Assembly (NCBI GenBank): GCA_039817385.1
Contig: JBCBVY010000001.1
Location: 744,001 to 808,000, forward strand
DNA length: 64,000 nt
Direction: 5' to 3'
DNA from: JBCBCP01 sp039817385
GTDB taxonomy: Bacteria; Pseudomonadota; Alphaproteobacteria; Rhodobacterales; Rhodobacteraceae
Below the pieces are notes generated by a model, which was given only the letters and a program-made list of their open reading frames with translations, made no database searches and was not told the origin of the DNA. Of the stretch, positions 17,468 to 25,266 are shown piece by piece (the stretch's first letter is position 1; each line of letters opens with the position of its first letter). Position numbers and translations under genes: made by a program.

Positions 17468-19159
17468 ATGGCACTGGACGATCGGAGCAAGGACGGCGTT
17501 TGGAAATCAGGCCGCGGCAAGGGCCGCGTGCGCCCCAAAGGCCGCGCGCTGGAGGATCAGGCCTGGGGCGAGGTGCGCGCGCTGCTCGGCGATGCGCCGC
17601 GCCGCCGCGATCTGCTGATCGAACATCTGCACCTGATCCAGGACCGCTACGGCCATCTGTCCGCTGCGCACCTGCGCGCGCTGGCCGAAGAGATGCGGCT
17701 GTCGATGGCCGAGGTCTATGAGGTTGCGACCTTCTATGCCCATTTCGACGTGGTGAAAGAAGGCGAGGCCCCGCCCCCCGCGCTCACCATCCGGGTCTGC
17801 GATTCCCTGTCCTGTGAACTCGCCGGGGCGCAAGCGCTGAAAGCCGCGCTCGAAGACGGGCTGGACCCGGCAGACGTCCGCGTGGTGCGCGCGCCGTGCA
17901 TGGGCCGCTGCGACACCGCCCCAACGCTGGAGATTGGGCACAACCACATCGACTTTGCCACGCCCGAAAAGGTCCACGCGGCCATCGCGGCAAATGATAC
18001 GCACACCCACATGCCCGACTTTGAGACGCTGCAAGACTACGTCGCCACAGGCGGTTACGAGGCACTCTTCGACCTTCGTGCGAAGGGTGACTGGGAAAAA
18101 GTGCAAGAGCAGGTGCACGCCTCCGGCCTGCGCGGCCTTGGCGGCGCCGGGTTCCCCTCTGGCAAGAAATGGGGCTTTGTCCGCGCCAATCCCGGCCCGC
18201 GCTATCTGGCGGTGAACGGGGACGAGGGTGAGCCGGGAACCTTCAAGGATCGCTACTACTTAGAGCGCGCACCTCACCTTTTTCTCGAAGGGATGCTGAT
18301 CGCTGCGTGGGCCGTCGAGGCCGACAAATGCTACATTTACATGCGCGACGAATACCCGGCCGTGCTGGCGATTTTGCGGCGTGAAATCAAGGCACTGGAA
18401 GACGCAGCCTATGTGGATAAAGGCTATATCGAGCTGCGCCGCGGCGCGGGCGCCTATATCTGCGGCGAAGAAAGCGCGATGATCGAAAGCATCGAGGGCA
18501 AGCGCGGGATGCCCCGCCACCGCCCGCCTTTTGTGGCGCAGGTGGGTCTGTTTGGTCAGCCGACGCTGGTGCACAACGTGGAGACGCTGCACTGGGTTGC
18601 CCGGGTGTGCCGCGAGGGGCCGGAGGTGCTGAACGCGGTGGCGCATAACGGGCGCGTGGGCCGCCGCAGCTATTCCGTCTCGGGCCGGGTGCGGCATCCG
18701 GGCGTGTACCTGCTGCCGGCTGGCAGCACGATCACCGACATCATCGCGGCCGCGGGCGGCATGGCGGAGGGCCACGTGTTCAAAGCCTACCAGCCCGGGG
18801 GGCCGTCCTCAGGCCTGCTGCCTGCCACGATGGATGACGTCCCGCTCGATTTCGATACACTCCAGCCGCATGGCACGTTCATCGGGTCGGCGGCGGTGGT
18901 GGTGCTGTCGGATCAGGACCGCGCCCGCGATGCCGCGCTGAACATGCTGCGGTTCTTCGAAGACGAATCCTGCGGCCAGTGCACCCCCTGCCGCGTCGGG
19001 TGCGAAAAGGCGGTCAAGCTGATGCAGGCGGATCGCTGGGACACCGGCCTGCTGGATGAGCTGTGCACCGCGATGGCCGACGCCTCCATCTGCGGGCTGG
19101 GGCAAGCGGCGCCGAACCCCATCCGCCTTACGATGAAGCACTTCCCGGATGAGGTTTAG
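17468..19159 (+). CDS. NuoE-NuoF fusion, NADH-dehydrogenase (diaphorase) subunit
   Basis: 563 residues. The NuoE-like part (about 35-170) carries [2Fe-2S] ligands Cys111, Cys116, Cys144 and Cys148 (CDSLSC and CMGRC). The NuoF-like part follows, with FMN/NADH motifs GLRGLGGAGFPSGKKW, NGDEGEPGTFKDR and GAGAYICGEESAMIE, and the [4Fe-4S] motif ESCGQCTPCRVGC with the later ICGLGQ cysteine. Such fusions are the NADH-oxidising half of NAD-dependent formate dehydrogenases and related enzymes. No catalytic alpha subunit follows; the next gene is a small secreted protein. So this is an orphan diaphorase or its partner is elsewhere. Confidence 0.92.
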   Translation: MALDDRSKDGVWKSGRGKGRVRPKGRALEDQAWGEVRALLGDAPRRRDLLIEHLHLIQDRYGHLSAAHLRALAEEMRLSMAEVYEVATFYAHFDVVKEGEAPPPALTIRVCDSLSCELAGAQALKAALEDGLDPADVRVVRAPCMGRCDTAPTLEIGHNHIDFATPEKVHAAIAANDTHTHMPDFETLQDYVATGGYEALFDLRAKGDWEKVQEQVHASGLRGLGGAGFPSGKKWGFVRANPGPRYLAVNGDEGEPGTFKDRYYLERAPHLFLEGMLIAAWAVEADKCYIYMRDEYPAVLAILRREIKALEDAAYVDKGYIELRRGAGAYICGEESAMIESIEGKRGMPRHRPPFVAQVGLFGQPTLVHNVETLHWVARVCREGPEVLNAVAHNGRVGRRSYSVSGRVRHPGVYLLPAGSTITDIIAAAGGMAEGHVFKAYQPGGPSSGLLPATMDDVPLDFDTLQPHGTFIGSAAVVVLSDQDRARDAALNMLRFFEDESCGQCTPCRVGCEKAVKLMQADRWDTGLLDELCTAMADASICGLGQAAPNPIRLTMKHFPDEV

Positions 19160-19583
19160 AGCCGCCTGCCTTGCCGTACTGACCGCGGGTCAGGCGGCGG
19201 CGTTTGAGCCGAACCAATTTGCGTTTTTCGACTACATCCTGACACCGATGGCCATCACCTGGGGCTGCGGCGCAGATCCGGTCGCGGACATCAAACGGCT
19301 GACGACCCTTGCAGAAGCATTCACGGAAGATGCGCAGCAAGCGGACCTGATGCCGTCCGTTCAACTCTTGGCAGAGGTCATGCAGCGCCCCGATGGATTG
19401 GCGCAGCTTCTTGGGGCGCAACTCACATCCGAACAATCTGCGCAATTATGCGATGCCGCAGCACCGCTTCGCTTTGACTGGCTCACGCCGGAGGCTTTGA
19501 ACGATCCGTCCTTCGAAGCACCGGCTGATGTTCGCCTGGCCTTCAAACGGTTTTTCGAAGCTGCAGAAGCAATTGAGCCCTGA
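19149..19583 (+). CDS. Secreted protein of unknown function
   Basis: 144 residues, signal peptide about 1-19 (AAAFEP). Its ATG overlaps the end of the NuoE-NuoF fusion by 11 bases, so it is translated from the same message. The mature part has two cysteines (WGCGADP, AQLCDAAAPL) and is mostly helical. Codon use is less GC-biased than in its neighbours. No family is recognised. Its position suggests, without proof, a link to the upstream redox subunit. Confidence 0.7.
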   Translation: MRFRAACLAVLTAGQAAAFEPNQFAFFDYILTPMAITWGCGADPVADIKRLTTLAEAFTEDAQQADLMPSVQLLAEVMQRPDGLAQLLGAQLTSEQSAQLCDAAAPLRFDWLTPEALNDPSFEAPADVRLAFKRFFEAAEAIEP

Positions 19584-19646
19584 AGCCCGCCTCTTCCGAT
19601 CCGCCGCATCCTCGCTTAACTAGGGGCAGCAAATCGGGAACCGCGC

Positions 19647-20906
19647 ATGGCCTTTTTCAAAAAACTCAAGGATCGGCTTTTTAAGTCTTCTTCCAAACTG
19701 GACGAAGGGCTCGAAGCACTGGTCGAAGATGGCGGCGAAATCGACGCGGCGCCCCCGGCGCTGAGCCCCGAGCAACCCGCGCCAACGCCGGAACCGGCGT
19801 TGGTCCCGGACCCTACGCCAGCGCCCGCTCAGCACACCGACGCGCCGCAGGCAGAGCCACACCTTGAACCGGACCTGCCTCAGCAACCCAAACCGCAGCC
19901 AGAGCCGGACCTACCGCCCGCCCCGACCCCCAAGCCTGAGCCGGACACGCCCCCCGCACCCCAGCCGCAACCGGAGCCAGACACCCCGCCCACGCCGATA
20001 CCGGACACGGCACCCGAGCCGCAAAAACCCGGCCTCATCGGTCGCCTCCTGGGCCGCGGCGCCGGCCCGGTCATGCGCCGCACGCTCGATGACGCGATGC
20101 TGGAAGAGCTCGAAGAGGTGCTGATCGCCGCCGACATGGGCGTTGAGACGGCCCTGCGCGTCTCAGCAGGCCTCGCCGAAGGGCATATGGGCCGCAAGCT
20201 GTCGGTAGACGAGATTAAGGCGCTGCTCGCCTCCGAGATCGCGCAGATCATGGAACCGGTGGCCAAGCCGCTGCCCCTCTACCCCAAAACGCCGCAGGTC
20301 GTGCTGGTTGTCGGGGTCAACGGATCGGGCAAAACGACAACCATCGGCAAACTCGCCAGCCAGTTCCGCGCCGCGGGCAAATCCGTCGTGATCGCCGCCG
20401 GGGATACGTTCCGCGCCGCCGCCGTCGAACAGCTTCAGGTCTGGGGGGACCGCGCGGGCGTGCCCGTGCTGACCGCGCCCGAAGGCTCCGACCCCGCGAG
20501 CCTCGCCTTTGACGCGATGAGCCAAGCGCAAGCGGACGGCGCCGACCTTCTGATGATCGACACCGCGGGCCGCCTGCAAAACCGCCAGGACCTGATGGAG
20601 GAACTGGCCAAGATCGTCCGCGTGATCCGCAAGAAGGACGAGAGCGCCCCGCATAACACCCTGCTCGTGCTCGACGCCACCACGGGCCAAAACGCGCTCA
20701 GCCAGGTCAAGATCTTCCAGCAGGTCGCCGATGTATCGGGCCTCGTGATGACCAAGCTCGACGGCACCGCCAAGGGCGGCGTGCTCGTCTCCCTCGCCGA
20801 CCGGTTCGGCCTGCCGATCCACGCCATCGGAGTGGGCGAGCAAATCGACGACCTCGCCCCGTTCGATCCCGAAGACTTCGCCAAAGCCCTGACAGGCGCA
20901 AACTGA
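19647..20906 (+). CDS. ftsY: Signal recognition particle receptor FtsY
   Basis: 419 residues. SRP-GTPase receptor that docks ribosome-SRP complexes at the membrane. An acidic, proline-rich N-terminal A region (about 30-125) has PEPDLPxxP / PEPDTPPxP repeats. The N domain and G domain follow, with P-loop GVNGSGKTTTIGKLA, the DTFRAAAVEQL motif, DTAGR and TKLDGTAKGG. It is followed by an EamA transporter and yciB on the same strand. Confidence 0.97.
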   Translation: MAFFKKLKDRLFKSSSKLDEGLEALVEDGGEIDAAPPALSPEQPAPTPEPALVPDPTPAPAQHTDAPQAEPHLEPDLPQQPKPQPEPDLPPAPTPKPEPDTPPAPQPQPEPDTPPTPIPDTAPEPQKPGLIGRLLGRGAGPVMRRTLDDAMLEELEEVLIAADMGVETALRVSAGLAEGHMGRKLSVDEIKALLASEIAQIMEPVAKPLPLYPKTPQVVLVVGVNGSGKTTTIGKLASQFRAAGKSVVIAAGDTFRAAAVEQLQVWGDRAGVPVLTAPEGSDPASLAFDAMSQAQADGADLLMIDTAGRLQNRQDLMEELAKIVRVIRKKDESAPHNTLLVLDATTGQNALSQVKIFQQVADVSGLVMTKLDGTAKGGVLVSLADRFGLPIHAIGVGEQIDDLAPFDPEDFAKALTGAN

Positions 20907-20910
20907 CCCA

Positions 20911-20964
20911 CCCCTTCTTTGGGTTCCAAATATCCCGGGGGGTCTGGGGGGCTGGCCACCCAGC
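20911..20964. repeat. Dispersed GC-rich intergenic element, copy 3
   Basis: The head CTTCTTTGGGTTCCAAATAT is followed by CCCGGGGGGTCTGG and GGGGGGCTGGCCACCC. It lies between the ftsY stop and the ATG of the EamA transporter, in the same orientation as copies 2, 7, 8 and 9. Confidence 0.65.
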
Positions 20965-20985
20965 GGATGCCAACAAGGCACAAGC

Positions 20986-21891
20986 ATGACAGAGTGGCTC
21001 CTCTCCATCGAAGGCACCGAGACCGGCCACAGGGTCGCCCTCGCCCTCGCCATCGCTGCCGCCTTCCTGCACGCGGTCTTCGGCGCGCTTCAGAAGGGCC
21101 GGCACGATCCCTGGCTGACCCGCGGCGCGATCGATGCCAGCTACGGGGTTATGGCGGCGCCCTTTGCGCTCCTCATAGTGCCGTGGCCGGAGGCGCATAT
21201 GTGGCCGATCTTTGCGACCGTGTTCGTGATCCACGTGATCTACAAATGCCTGCAGGCCTGGGCCTATACCAAGGGCGCCTACACCGTAGTCTACCCGGTT
21301 GTCCGGGGCTGCGGGCCATTCTTCACGGTGATCGGCGCCTATATTCTGTTCGAGGAAACCTTCACCCTGGTCCAGTGGCTGGGCGTGGGCGTGCTGATGG
21401 CGGGCATCTTTGGCCTTGCAGGCTACAACCTGCGCCACACCACGGCCCAGCGCGACACGCTGCGCAGCGCGCTGGGTCTTGCGGTGCTCACAGGCCTCTT
21501 CGTGGCGCTTTACACCACCTATGACGCCTACGGTATCCGCGCGACGGCGAACCCGTTCACCTTCCTTGCGTGGTTTTTCATGATTGATGGTGTCTTCATG
21601 CCGTTCGTGGCGGCGCGCCGCTGGGTCCGCATGGGCGATGACGCGCCAACGCTCGGCCCGCTGATGCTCAAAGGCGTGATCGGCGGGCTGGTTGCCTTTG
21701 CCAGCTTTGGCTCCATCATGTTAGCCACACGGCTGGACAAGGTTGGTGAAGCCGCGGTACTGCGCGAGACCTCAACAGTCTTTGCCGCACTAATCGGCTG
21801 GCTGGTGCTGAAAGAAACCGTGGGCCCGCGCCGCATGGCGCTGATGGCCCTGATCGCAGCAGGCGCCGTGATCGTGGAGATGGGCGGATGA
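20986..21891 (+). CDS. EamA/DMT superfamily transporter
   Basis: 301 residues with about ten hydrophobic segments in two halves, the EamA layout. The first half ends near GYNLRHTT (about 150). Typical features are LRETSTVFAALIGWLVLKETVG near residue 260, the conserved end of an EamA repeat, and TKGAYTVVYPVVRGCGP near 90. The substrate is unknown; family members export amino acids or metabolites. The ATG is preceded by AAGG. Its end overlaps yciB by 4 bases. Confidence 0.88.
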   Translation: MTEWLLSIEGTETGHRVALALAIAAAFLHAVFGALQKGRHDPWLTRGAIDASYGVMAAPFALLIVPWPEAHMWPIFATVFVIHVIYKCLQAWAYTKGAYTVVYPVVRGCGPFFTVIGAYILFEETFTLVQWLGVGVLMAGIFGLAGYNLRHTTAQRDTLRSALGLAVLTGLFVALYTTYDAYGIRATANPFTFLAWFFMIDGVFMPFVAARRWVRMGDDAPTLGPLMLKGVIGGLVAFASFGSIMLATRLDKVGEAAVLRETSTVFAALIGWLVLKETVGPRRMALMALIAAGAVIVEMGG

Positions 21892-22496
21892 ACGAGCAAC
21901 CCCGGGAGATTAACCCGATCCTGAAAATGGTTCTGGAACTGGGCCCGGTGGTCTTGTTCTTCATCGCCTACATTCGGGTGAAAGACGACACGTTCACGAT
22001 TGCAGGCACCGAGTATTCCGGTTTCATCGTTGTGACGGCGGCGCTGATCCCGCTGTTGATGGTCAGTTCCGGCATCTTGTGGTGGCTGACCGGCAAGCTG
22101 AGCCGGATGCAGATCGCAACCCTGGTGCTTGTCGTCCTGCTTGGCGGGCTGACCGTTTGGCTCAACGATGAACGCTTCGTGAAAATGCGCCCTACACTGG
22201 TCTATGGCACCTTCGGCCTGCTGCTGGCCATCGGCCTTGCGCGCGGGCGGTCCTGGCTGCAATTCGTGATGGACGAGCTGATGCCGATGACGCAAGCGGG
22301 CTGGATGATCTTTACCCGCCGCCTGATGTGGATGTTTTTCGCGCTGGCGGCGGCCAACGAGTTCGTCTGGCGCCTCTTTTCGACCGAGGTGTACGTCTAT
22401 TTCGACACATTCGGCATCCCTGCCGCCCTGTTTGGCTTCTTCATGGCGCATGCCGGTTTCTTCCAGACCTACGGGCTTGAGCAGGACGCAGACTGA
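21888..22496 (+). CDS. yciB: Inner-membrane protein YciB (septation protein A family)
   Basis: 202 residues with five or six transmembrane segments, starting REINPILKMVLELGPVVLFF, the YciB opening. The motif TLVYGTFGLLLAIGLARG and the C-terminal region NEFVWRLFSTEVYVYF...FFMAHAGF complete the family pattern. YciB helps maintain envelope and membrane potential in enterobacteria. It overlaps the EamA gene by ATGA, so they are translationally coupled. Confidence 0.93.
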   Translation: MNEQPREINPILKMVLELGPVVLFFIAYIRVKDDTFTIAGTEYSGFIVVTAALIPLLMVSSGILWWLTGKLSRMQIATLVLVVLLGGLTVWLNDERFVKMRPTLVYGTFGLLLAIGLARGRSWLQFVMDELMPMTQAGWMIFTRRLMWMFFALAAANEFVWRLFSTEVYVYFDTFGIPAALFGFFMAHAGFFQTYGLEQDAD

Positions 22497-22520
22497 TCCA
22501 AAGGCGCGCTATCGCGCACG

Positions 22521-22670
22521 ACATGTTTTATTGGGTCCAGGCTTCTCTGTTCAAAAAAATCCCCGCCCACTGCCCGATACGCGGCTTTGCCGCTGAAAGG
22601 GGAGGCACGGAATCCAAAGGGTATGCCAGAGAGTTTGTGCCTCCGGCGGGGATTTTTCAGAACAGAGAAG
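22521..22670. repeat. Long inverted repeat between convergent genes (element family, copy 4)
   Basis: The arm CTTCTCTGTTCAAAAAAATC with CCCGCC (22542-22567) is repeated inverted at 22645-22670, enclosing about 77 bases. Either strand ends the stem in GGCGGGGATTTTT, so it can terminate both yciB and the convergent gene at 22685. The flank at 22521-22549 is an inverted copy of 27006-27033, pairing this site with the one at 26.9 kb. Confidence 0.75.
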
Positions 22671-22684
22671 GGAAAGCCTGCGCG

Positions 22685-23485
22685 CTAACAGCCCAATGCA
22701 TCCATCATGGCCTGAGCCGAGTATGGCCCCAGGCCTCGGGTCTCGATCCGCCCTTCCACGAGCCGCGAGGCCATTACATTGCGCCATCTTGCATCCGCGG
22801 TGATGATCTCCGGACCTGCCCCACAATCGCGCAGGCCCCCTTCGATAAACGGATCGCCAATGCGGTGATTGGTCAGGCCAGGGGCCGAAGCAACAGGCTC
22901 CAGCGCACTGCCAGTGTAGCGCCAGATGCGCAGGGTCTTCGCAAGATGCGGTCGGTCGATATAGGCAATCTCTACCGTGCCATCACCGTCCAAGTCTGCA
23001 ATTGCTGCCGGGGCCAGCCAGCGGTTGCGCGTGCCGATGGGCGGTGTTGCGATGCGCTCCAGTTCCGGCCCGTAGCGGTAGACAACCAGCGCGGCCCCTG
23101 CGCTGAAGCTGGCCTCGACCACCACGGCCTCCGGCACCCCATCGCTGTCTACATCCGCAAGCCGCGGCGCGATGTCTTCAAAGACGCGGGTTTGCGGCAG
23201 CGTTGTGCAGACCTCCGCACCAGCGGGGCCAAGGCAAAGGCGCCCCCATTCGGGCAAGTCGCCCATGATCGCGTGGCCGTAACGGTCGGTGGGCGCCTCG
23301 AAGCGCGCGACAAAGCCGTCTTCGCGGATCTCAACACTCTGGGCGCTGGCACCGCCTGCCACAAGCGCCGCCGCCAGCCCCGCGCCGCGGGCCAGACCGC
23401 GCCACACGCGCAACGGAAAACGCGGCGCCCTCCTTTTGTGGGTCTTATGTCCGGGCGGGAAACCGCGTTCCACTTTCCCTGACAT
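22685..23485 (-). CDS. Secreted VCBS/FG-GAP-repeat-like protein
   Basis: About 266 residues. After an Arg-rich start, a signal-like segment (LARGAGLAAALVAGGASAQ) leads to a beta-rich domain with two Ca-binding-type repeats, LADVDSDGVPEAVVVEASF and IADLDGDGTVEIAYIDR, the VCBS/FG-GAP signature. Four cysteines occur in the mature part. The start is uncertain. The ATG at 23485 is inside the last copy of a 60-bp tandem repeat, further in-frame ATGs occur in each copy, and a GTG at 23407 would give the cleanest signal peptide. A repeat has probably grown into the 5' end of the gene. Confidence 0.75.
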   Translation of the reverse strand: MSGKVERGFPPGHKTHKRRAPRFPLRVWRGLARGAGLAAALVAGGASAQSVEIREDGFVARFEAPTDRYGHAIMGDLPEWGRLCLGPAGAEVCTTLPQTRVFEDIAPRLADVDSDGVPEAVVVEASFSAGAALVVYRYGPELERIATPPIGTRNRWLAPAAIADLDGDGTVEIAYIDRPHLAKTLRIWRYTGSALEPVASAPGLTNHRIGDPFIEGGLRDCGAGPEIITADARWRNVMASRLVEGRIETRGLGPYSAQAMMDALGC

Positions 23486-23613
23486 GCGCACGTCTTGTAT
23501 GGTCGCATGTCCGGGCGGGAAACCGCGTTCCACTTTCCCTGACATGCGCACGTCTTTTATGGTCGCATGTCCGGGCGGGAAACCGCGTTCCACTTTCCCT
23601 GACATGCGCACGT
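23447..23613. repeat. 60-bp tandem repeat, 2.8 copies
   Basis: Units start at 23447, 23507 and 23567 and are nearly identical; the first two differ by one base. Each contains an imperfect inverted repeat whose ends are ATGTC/GACAT, with GGGAAA/TTTCCC inside. On the minus strand the unit is open in frame with the downstream gene (about 20 residues per unit, starting MSGKVERGFPPGH). The array touches the stop codon of the ferredoxin gene. Confidence 0.95.
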
Positions 23614-23936
23614 TAGATCTGCTTTTCGGGCATCTGCACCACGAGACCATCCAGCGCGTCCGACACCTTCAGCTGGCAGGTCAGGCGCGAGCGGGCCGCG
23701 TCGGGCTCATAGGCGAAGTCGAGCATGTCGGTTTCCATGTCGTCCTTCGCGGGCAGCTTTTCGACCCAGTCCGGGTGCACGTAAACGTGGCAGGTCGAGC
23801 ACGCGCAGGCGCCACCGCAATCGGCCTCGATCCCTGGAATGTTGTTGTCGCGCGCGCCTTCCATCACGGTCAGCCCGTTTGCCACATCCACGACATGTTC
23901 GGTGCCGTTATGCTCGATATAGGTGATCTTGGCCAT
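23613..23936 (-). CDS. [2Fe-2S] ferredoxin, adrenodoxin/putidaredoxin type
   Basis: 107 residues starting MAKITYIEHNGTEHVVDV. The cluster ligands are in DCGGACACSTCHVYV (C-x5-C-x2-C) with the fourth Cys in RLTCQLKV. The pattern C-x5-C-x2-C is that of ISC-system or P450/monooxygenase ferredoxins. It could serve Fe-S assembly, haem A/ubiquinone synthesis or a monooxygenase. It is divergent from the DnaE2 fragment across 113 bases. Confidence 0.93.
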   Translation of the reverse strand: MAKITYIEHNGTEHVVDVANGLTVMEGARDNNIPGIEADCGGACACSTCHVYVHPDWVEKLPAKDDMETDMLDFAYEPDAARSRLTCQLKVSDALDGLVVQMPEKQI

Positions 23937-24032
23937 TTGCGGCTCCCCCGTCTCAGAACGTTTTCCAGTATCTAGAAGCGCCATATAGGCCGCACCACCC
24001 CCTTTTGCGAGCCCTTGCGTCACAGCGCATTT

Positions 24033-24047
24033 GTTCTATTTTTGTTC
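24033..24047 (+). promoter_or_regulatory. LexA operator (SOS box)
   Basis: GTTC-TATTTTT-GTTC is an exact match to the alphaproteobacterial LexA site GTTC-N7-GTTC. It ends 2 bases before the ATG of the DnaE2 C-terminal fragment. In alphaproteobacteria this site normally controls the mutagenesis operon imuA-imuB-dnaE2. Confidence 0.8.
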
Positions 24048-24049
24048 AT

Positions 24050-24445
24050 ATGTCCACTTGGCCCCGCCCCCCCGCCTGCCTGCGTGCAGGGCAGCTCAAC
24101 CTGCCGCCCGAGGGCGCACGGGTGGCTGTGGCGGGGCTGGTCATCCTGCGCCAGCGGCCCGGCACGGCCAAGGGCGTGATCTTTATCACGCTGGAGGATG
24201 AAACCGGCGTCATCAACATCATCGTCTGGCGCGCCATGTATGAACGGTTTCGCCGCGCCGTCATCGCCGGGCGCATGTTGCGCGTGACGGGGCGGGTGCA
24301 GCGCGGGCATGGCGTGACCCATGTGCTGGCCGAGGAGATCGAAGACATCTCGGACATGTTGGACCTGCTGCTCGCCCCTGGTACCGGCCTGTCCCTGAGC
24401 GCCGAGCCACGCACCGACAGTTGGGAAAGCCGCAAGGGCGGCTAG
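24050..24445 (+). CDS. DnaE2 (error-prone DNA polymerase) C-terminal OB-fold fragment
   Basis: 131 residues that match only the end of DnaE2, a protein of about 1,080 residues. The core AGLVILRQRPGTAKGVIFIT, LEDETGVINIIVW and ERFRRAVI is the DnaE2 OB-fold signature, followed by the typical RVQRGHGVTHVLAEEIEDIS. The polymerase and PHP domains are absent, and no imuA or imuB is nearby. A LexA box sits at its 5' end. The likely explanation is a deletion that joined the SOS promoter of an imu operon to the tail of dnaE2. The reading frame is open and may still be expressed after DNA damage. Confidence 0.8.
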   Translation: MSTWPRPPACLRAGQLNLPPEGARVAVAGLVILRQRPGTAKGVIFITLEDETGVINIIVWRAMYERFRRAVIAGRMLRVTGRVQRGHGVTHVLAEEIEDISDMLDLLLAPGTGLSLSAEPRTDSWESRKGG

Positions 24446-24509
24446 GCAAAACCGCGCCGTTCCAGTAGTCTGCGCGCAAAGGGTCCAAATAAAGAGGCCG
24501 AGCAGTCCG

Positions 24510-25028
24510 ATGCGATATCCCCTTCTTTGCGCCGCCGCGGCTCTGGCCGCCTGCGACGCCATGCCGACCGTGGCCACCATGAACGAGCCCGGTGTGATCC
24601 AGCTTGTCGCGACCGCGCCGCCGGGGGCCGAGGCGGGCACCTGCTGGGGCCAGAAAGTATCCCCCGCCGTGATCGAGACGGTGGAGCGGGACATCCTGCT
24701 GCAACCGGCGCAGATCAGCAGCGATGGCCGCATCCAGCAGCCCGCGATTTACAAGAAAGAGCGGCGGCAGGAGATTGTCATCCCGCGGCAGGAAACGTGG
24801 TTCGAAGTGCCCTGCGCCGCCGCGATGACGCCCGAATTCATCTCGTCAGTCCAACGTGCCCTCGCCGCGCGCAGCCTCTACAAAGGCCCGATCAGCGGAG
24901 AGATGGACGCACGCACCCGCGCCGCCGTGCGCAGCTTTCAGGCGCCCGAGGGGCTAGACAGCGGCATCCTCAGCACCGCCGCGGCCCGCCGCCTTGGCCT
25001 AATCGCGGTGAAACCGGAGCCTGCGTGA
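24510..25028 (+). CDS. Lipoprotein with peptidoglycan-binding-like domain
   Basis: 172 residues. The N-terminus MRYPLLCAAAALAACDAMP has a lipobox (LAAC), so the mature protein should be lipid-anchored at Cys15. The C-terminal part, FISSVQRALAARSLYKGPIS with GEMDARTRAAVRSFQ, is a PG_binding_1 repeat, followed by LDSGILSTAAARRLG. The middle includes GTCWGQKVSPAVIE and WFEVPC. It probably tethers the outer membrane to the wall. The start gives a complete lipoprotein signal. Confidence 0.85.
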   Translation: MRYPLLCAAAALAACDAMPTVATMNEPGVIQLVATAPPGAEAGTCWGQKVSPAVIETVERDILLQPAQISSDGRIQQPAIYKKERRQEIVIPRQETWFEVPCAAAMTPEFISSVQRALAARSLYKGPISGEMDARTRAAVRSFQAPEGLDSGILSTAAARRLGLIAVKPEPA

Positions 25029-25063
25029 GCGCCTGAGGCATCGTTCTGGGGTACTAGCAGACG

Positions 25064-25213
25064 ATGGGCTGCAATGACGTTGCCGCCTACAAGGGCGCCT
25101 GGCGGTTCAACGTGGAAACCATCGTGGCCGAGCGGGACACCGCCGTGACTGACGGAGATCATGACGCGCGGGCGATTGTCGAAATTGTCGACCGCCCGAA
25201 CTTCCCCACCTGA
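25064..25213 (+). CDS. Possible small ORF (49 codons), no known family
   Basis: An open frame from ATG to TGA with the GC-rich third positions of real genes here. The translation starts MGCNDVAAYKGAWRFNVETI and ends VEIVDRPNFPT. There is no clear ribosome site. It could be the tail of a decayed gene, and it fills the gap between the lipoprotein gene and the degP terminator. Confidence 0.3.
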   Translation: MGCNDVAAYKGAWRFNVETIVAERDTAVTDGDHDARAIVEIVDRPNFPT

Positions 25214-25245
25214 AAACGCAAAAGGCCGGGCGCAGCAGCCCGGCC
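25213..25245 (-). terminator. Rho-independent terminator downstream of degP
   Basis: Stem GGCCGGGC/GCCCGGCC around a 6-base loop, followed on the minus strand by TTTTGCGTTTT. It lies 22 bases past the degP stop codon. Confidence 0.85.
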
Positions 25246-25266
25246 CTCGCAAATGGGTAAACGCGC

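Noticed and set aside
23447..23613. CRISPR array
   Set aside because: Three near-identical 60-bp units are contiguous, with no unique spacers.
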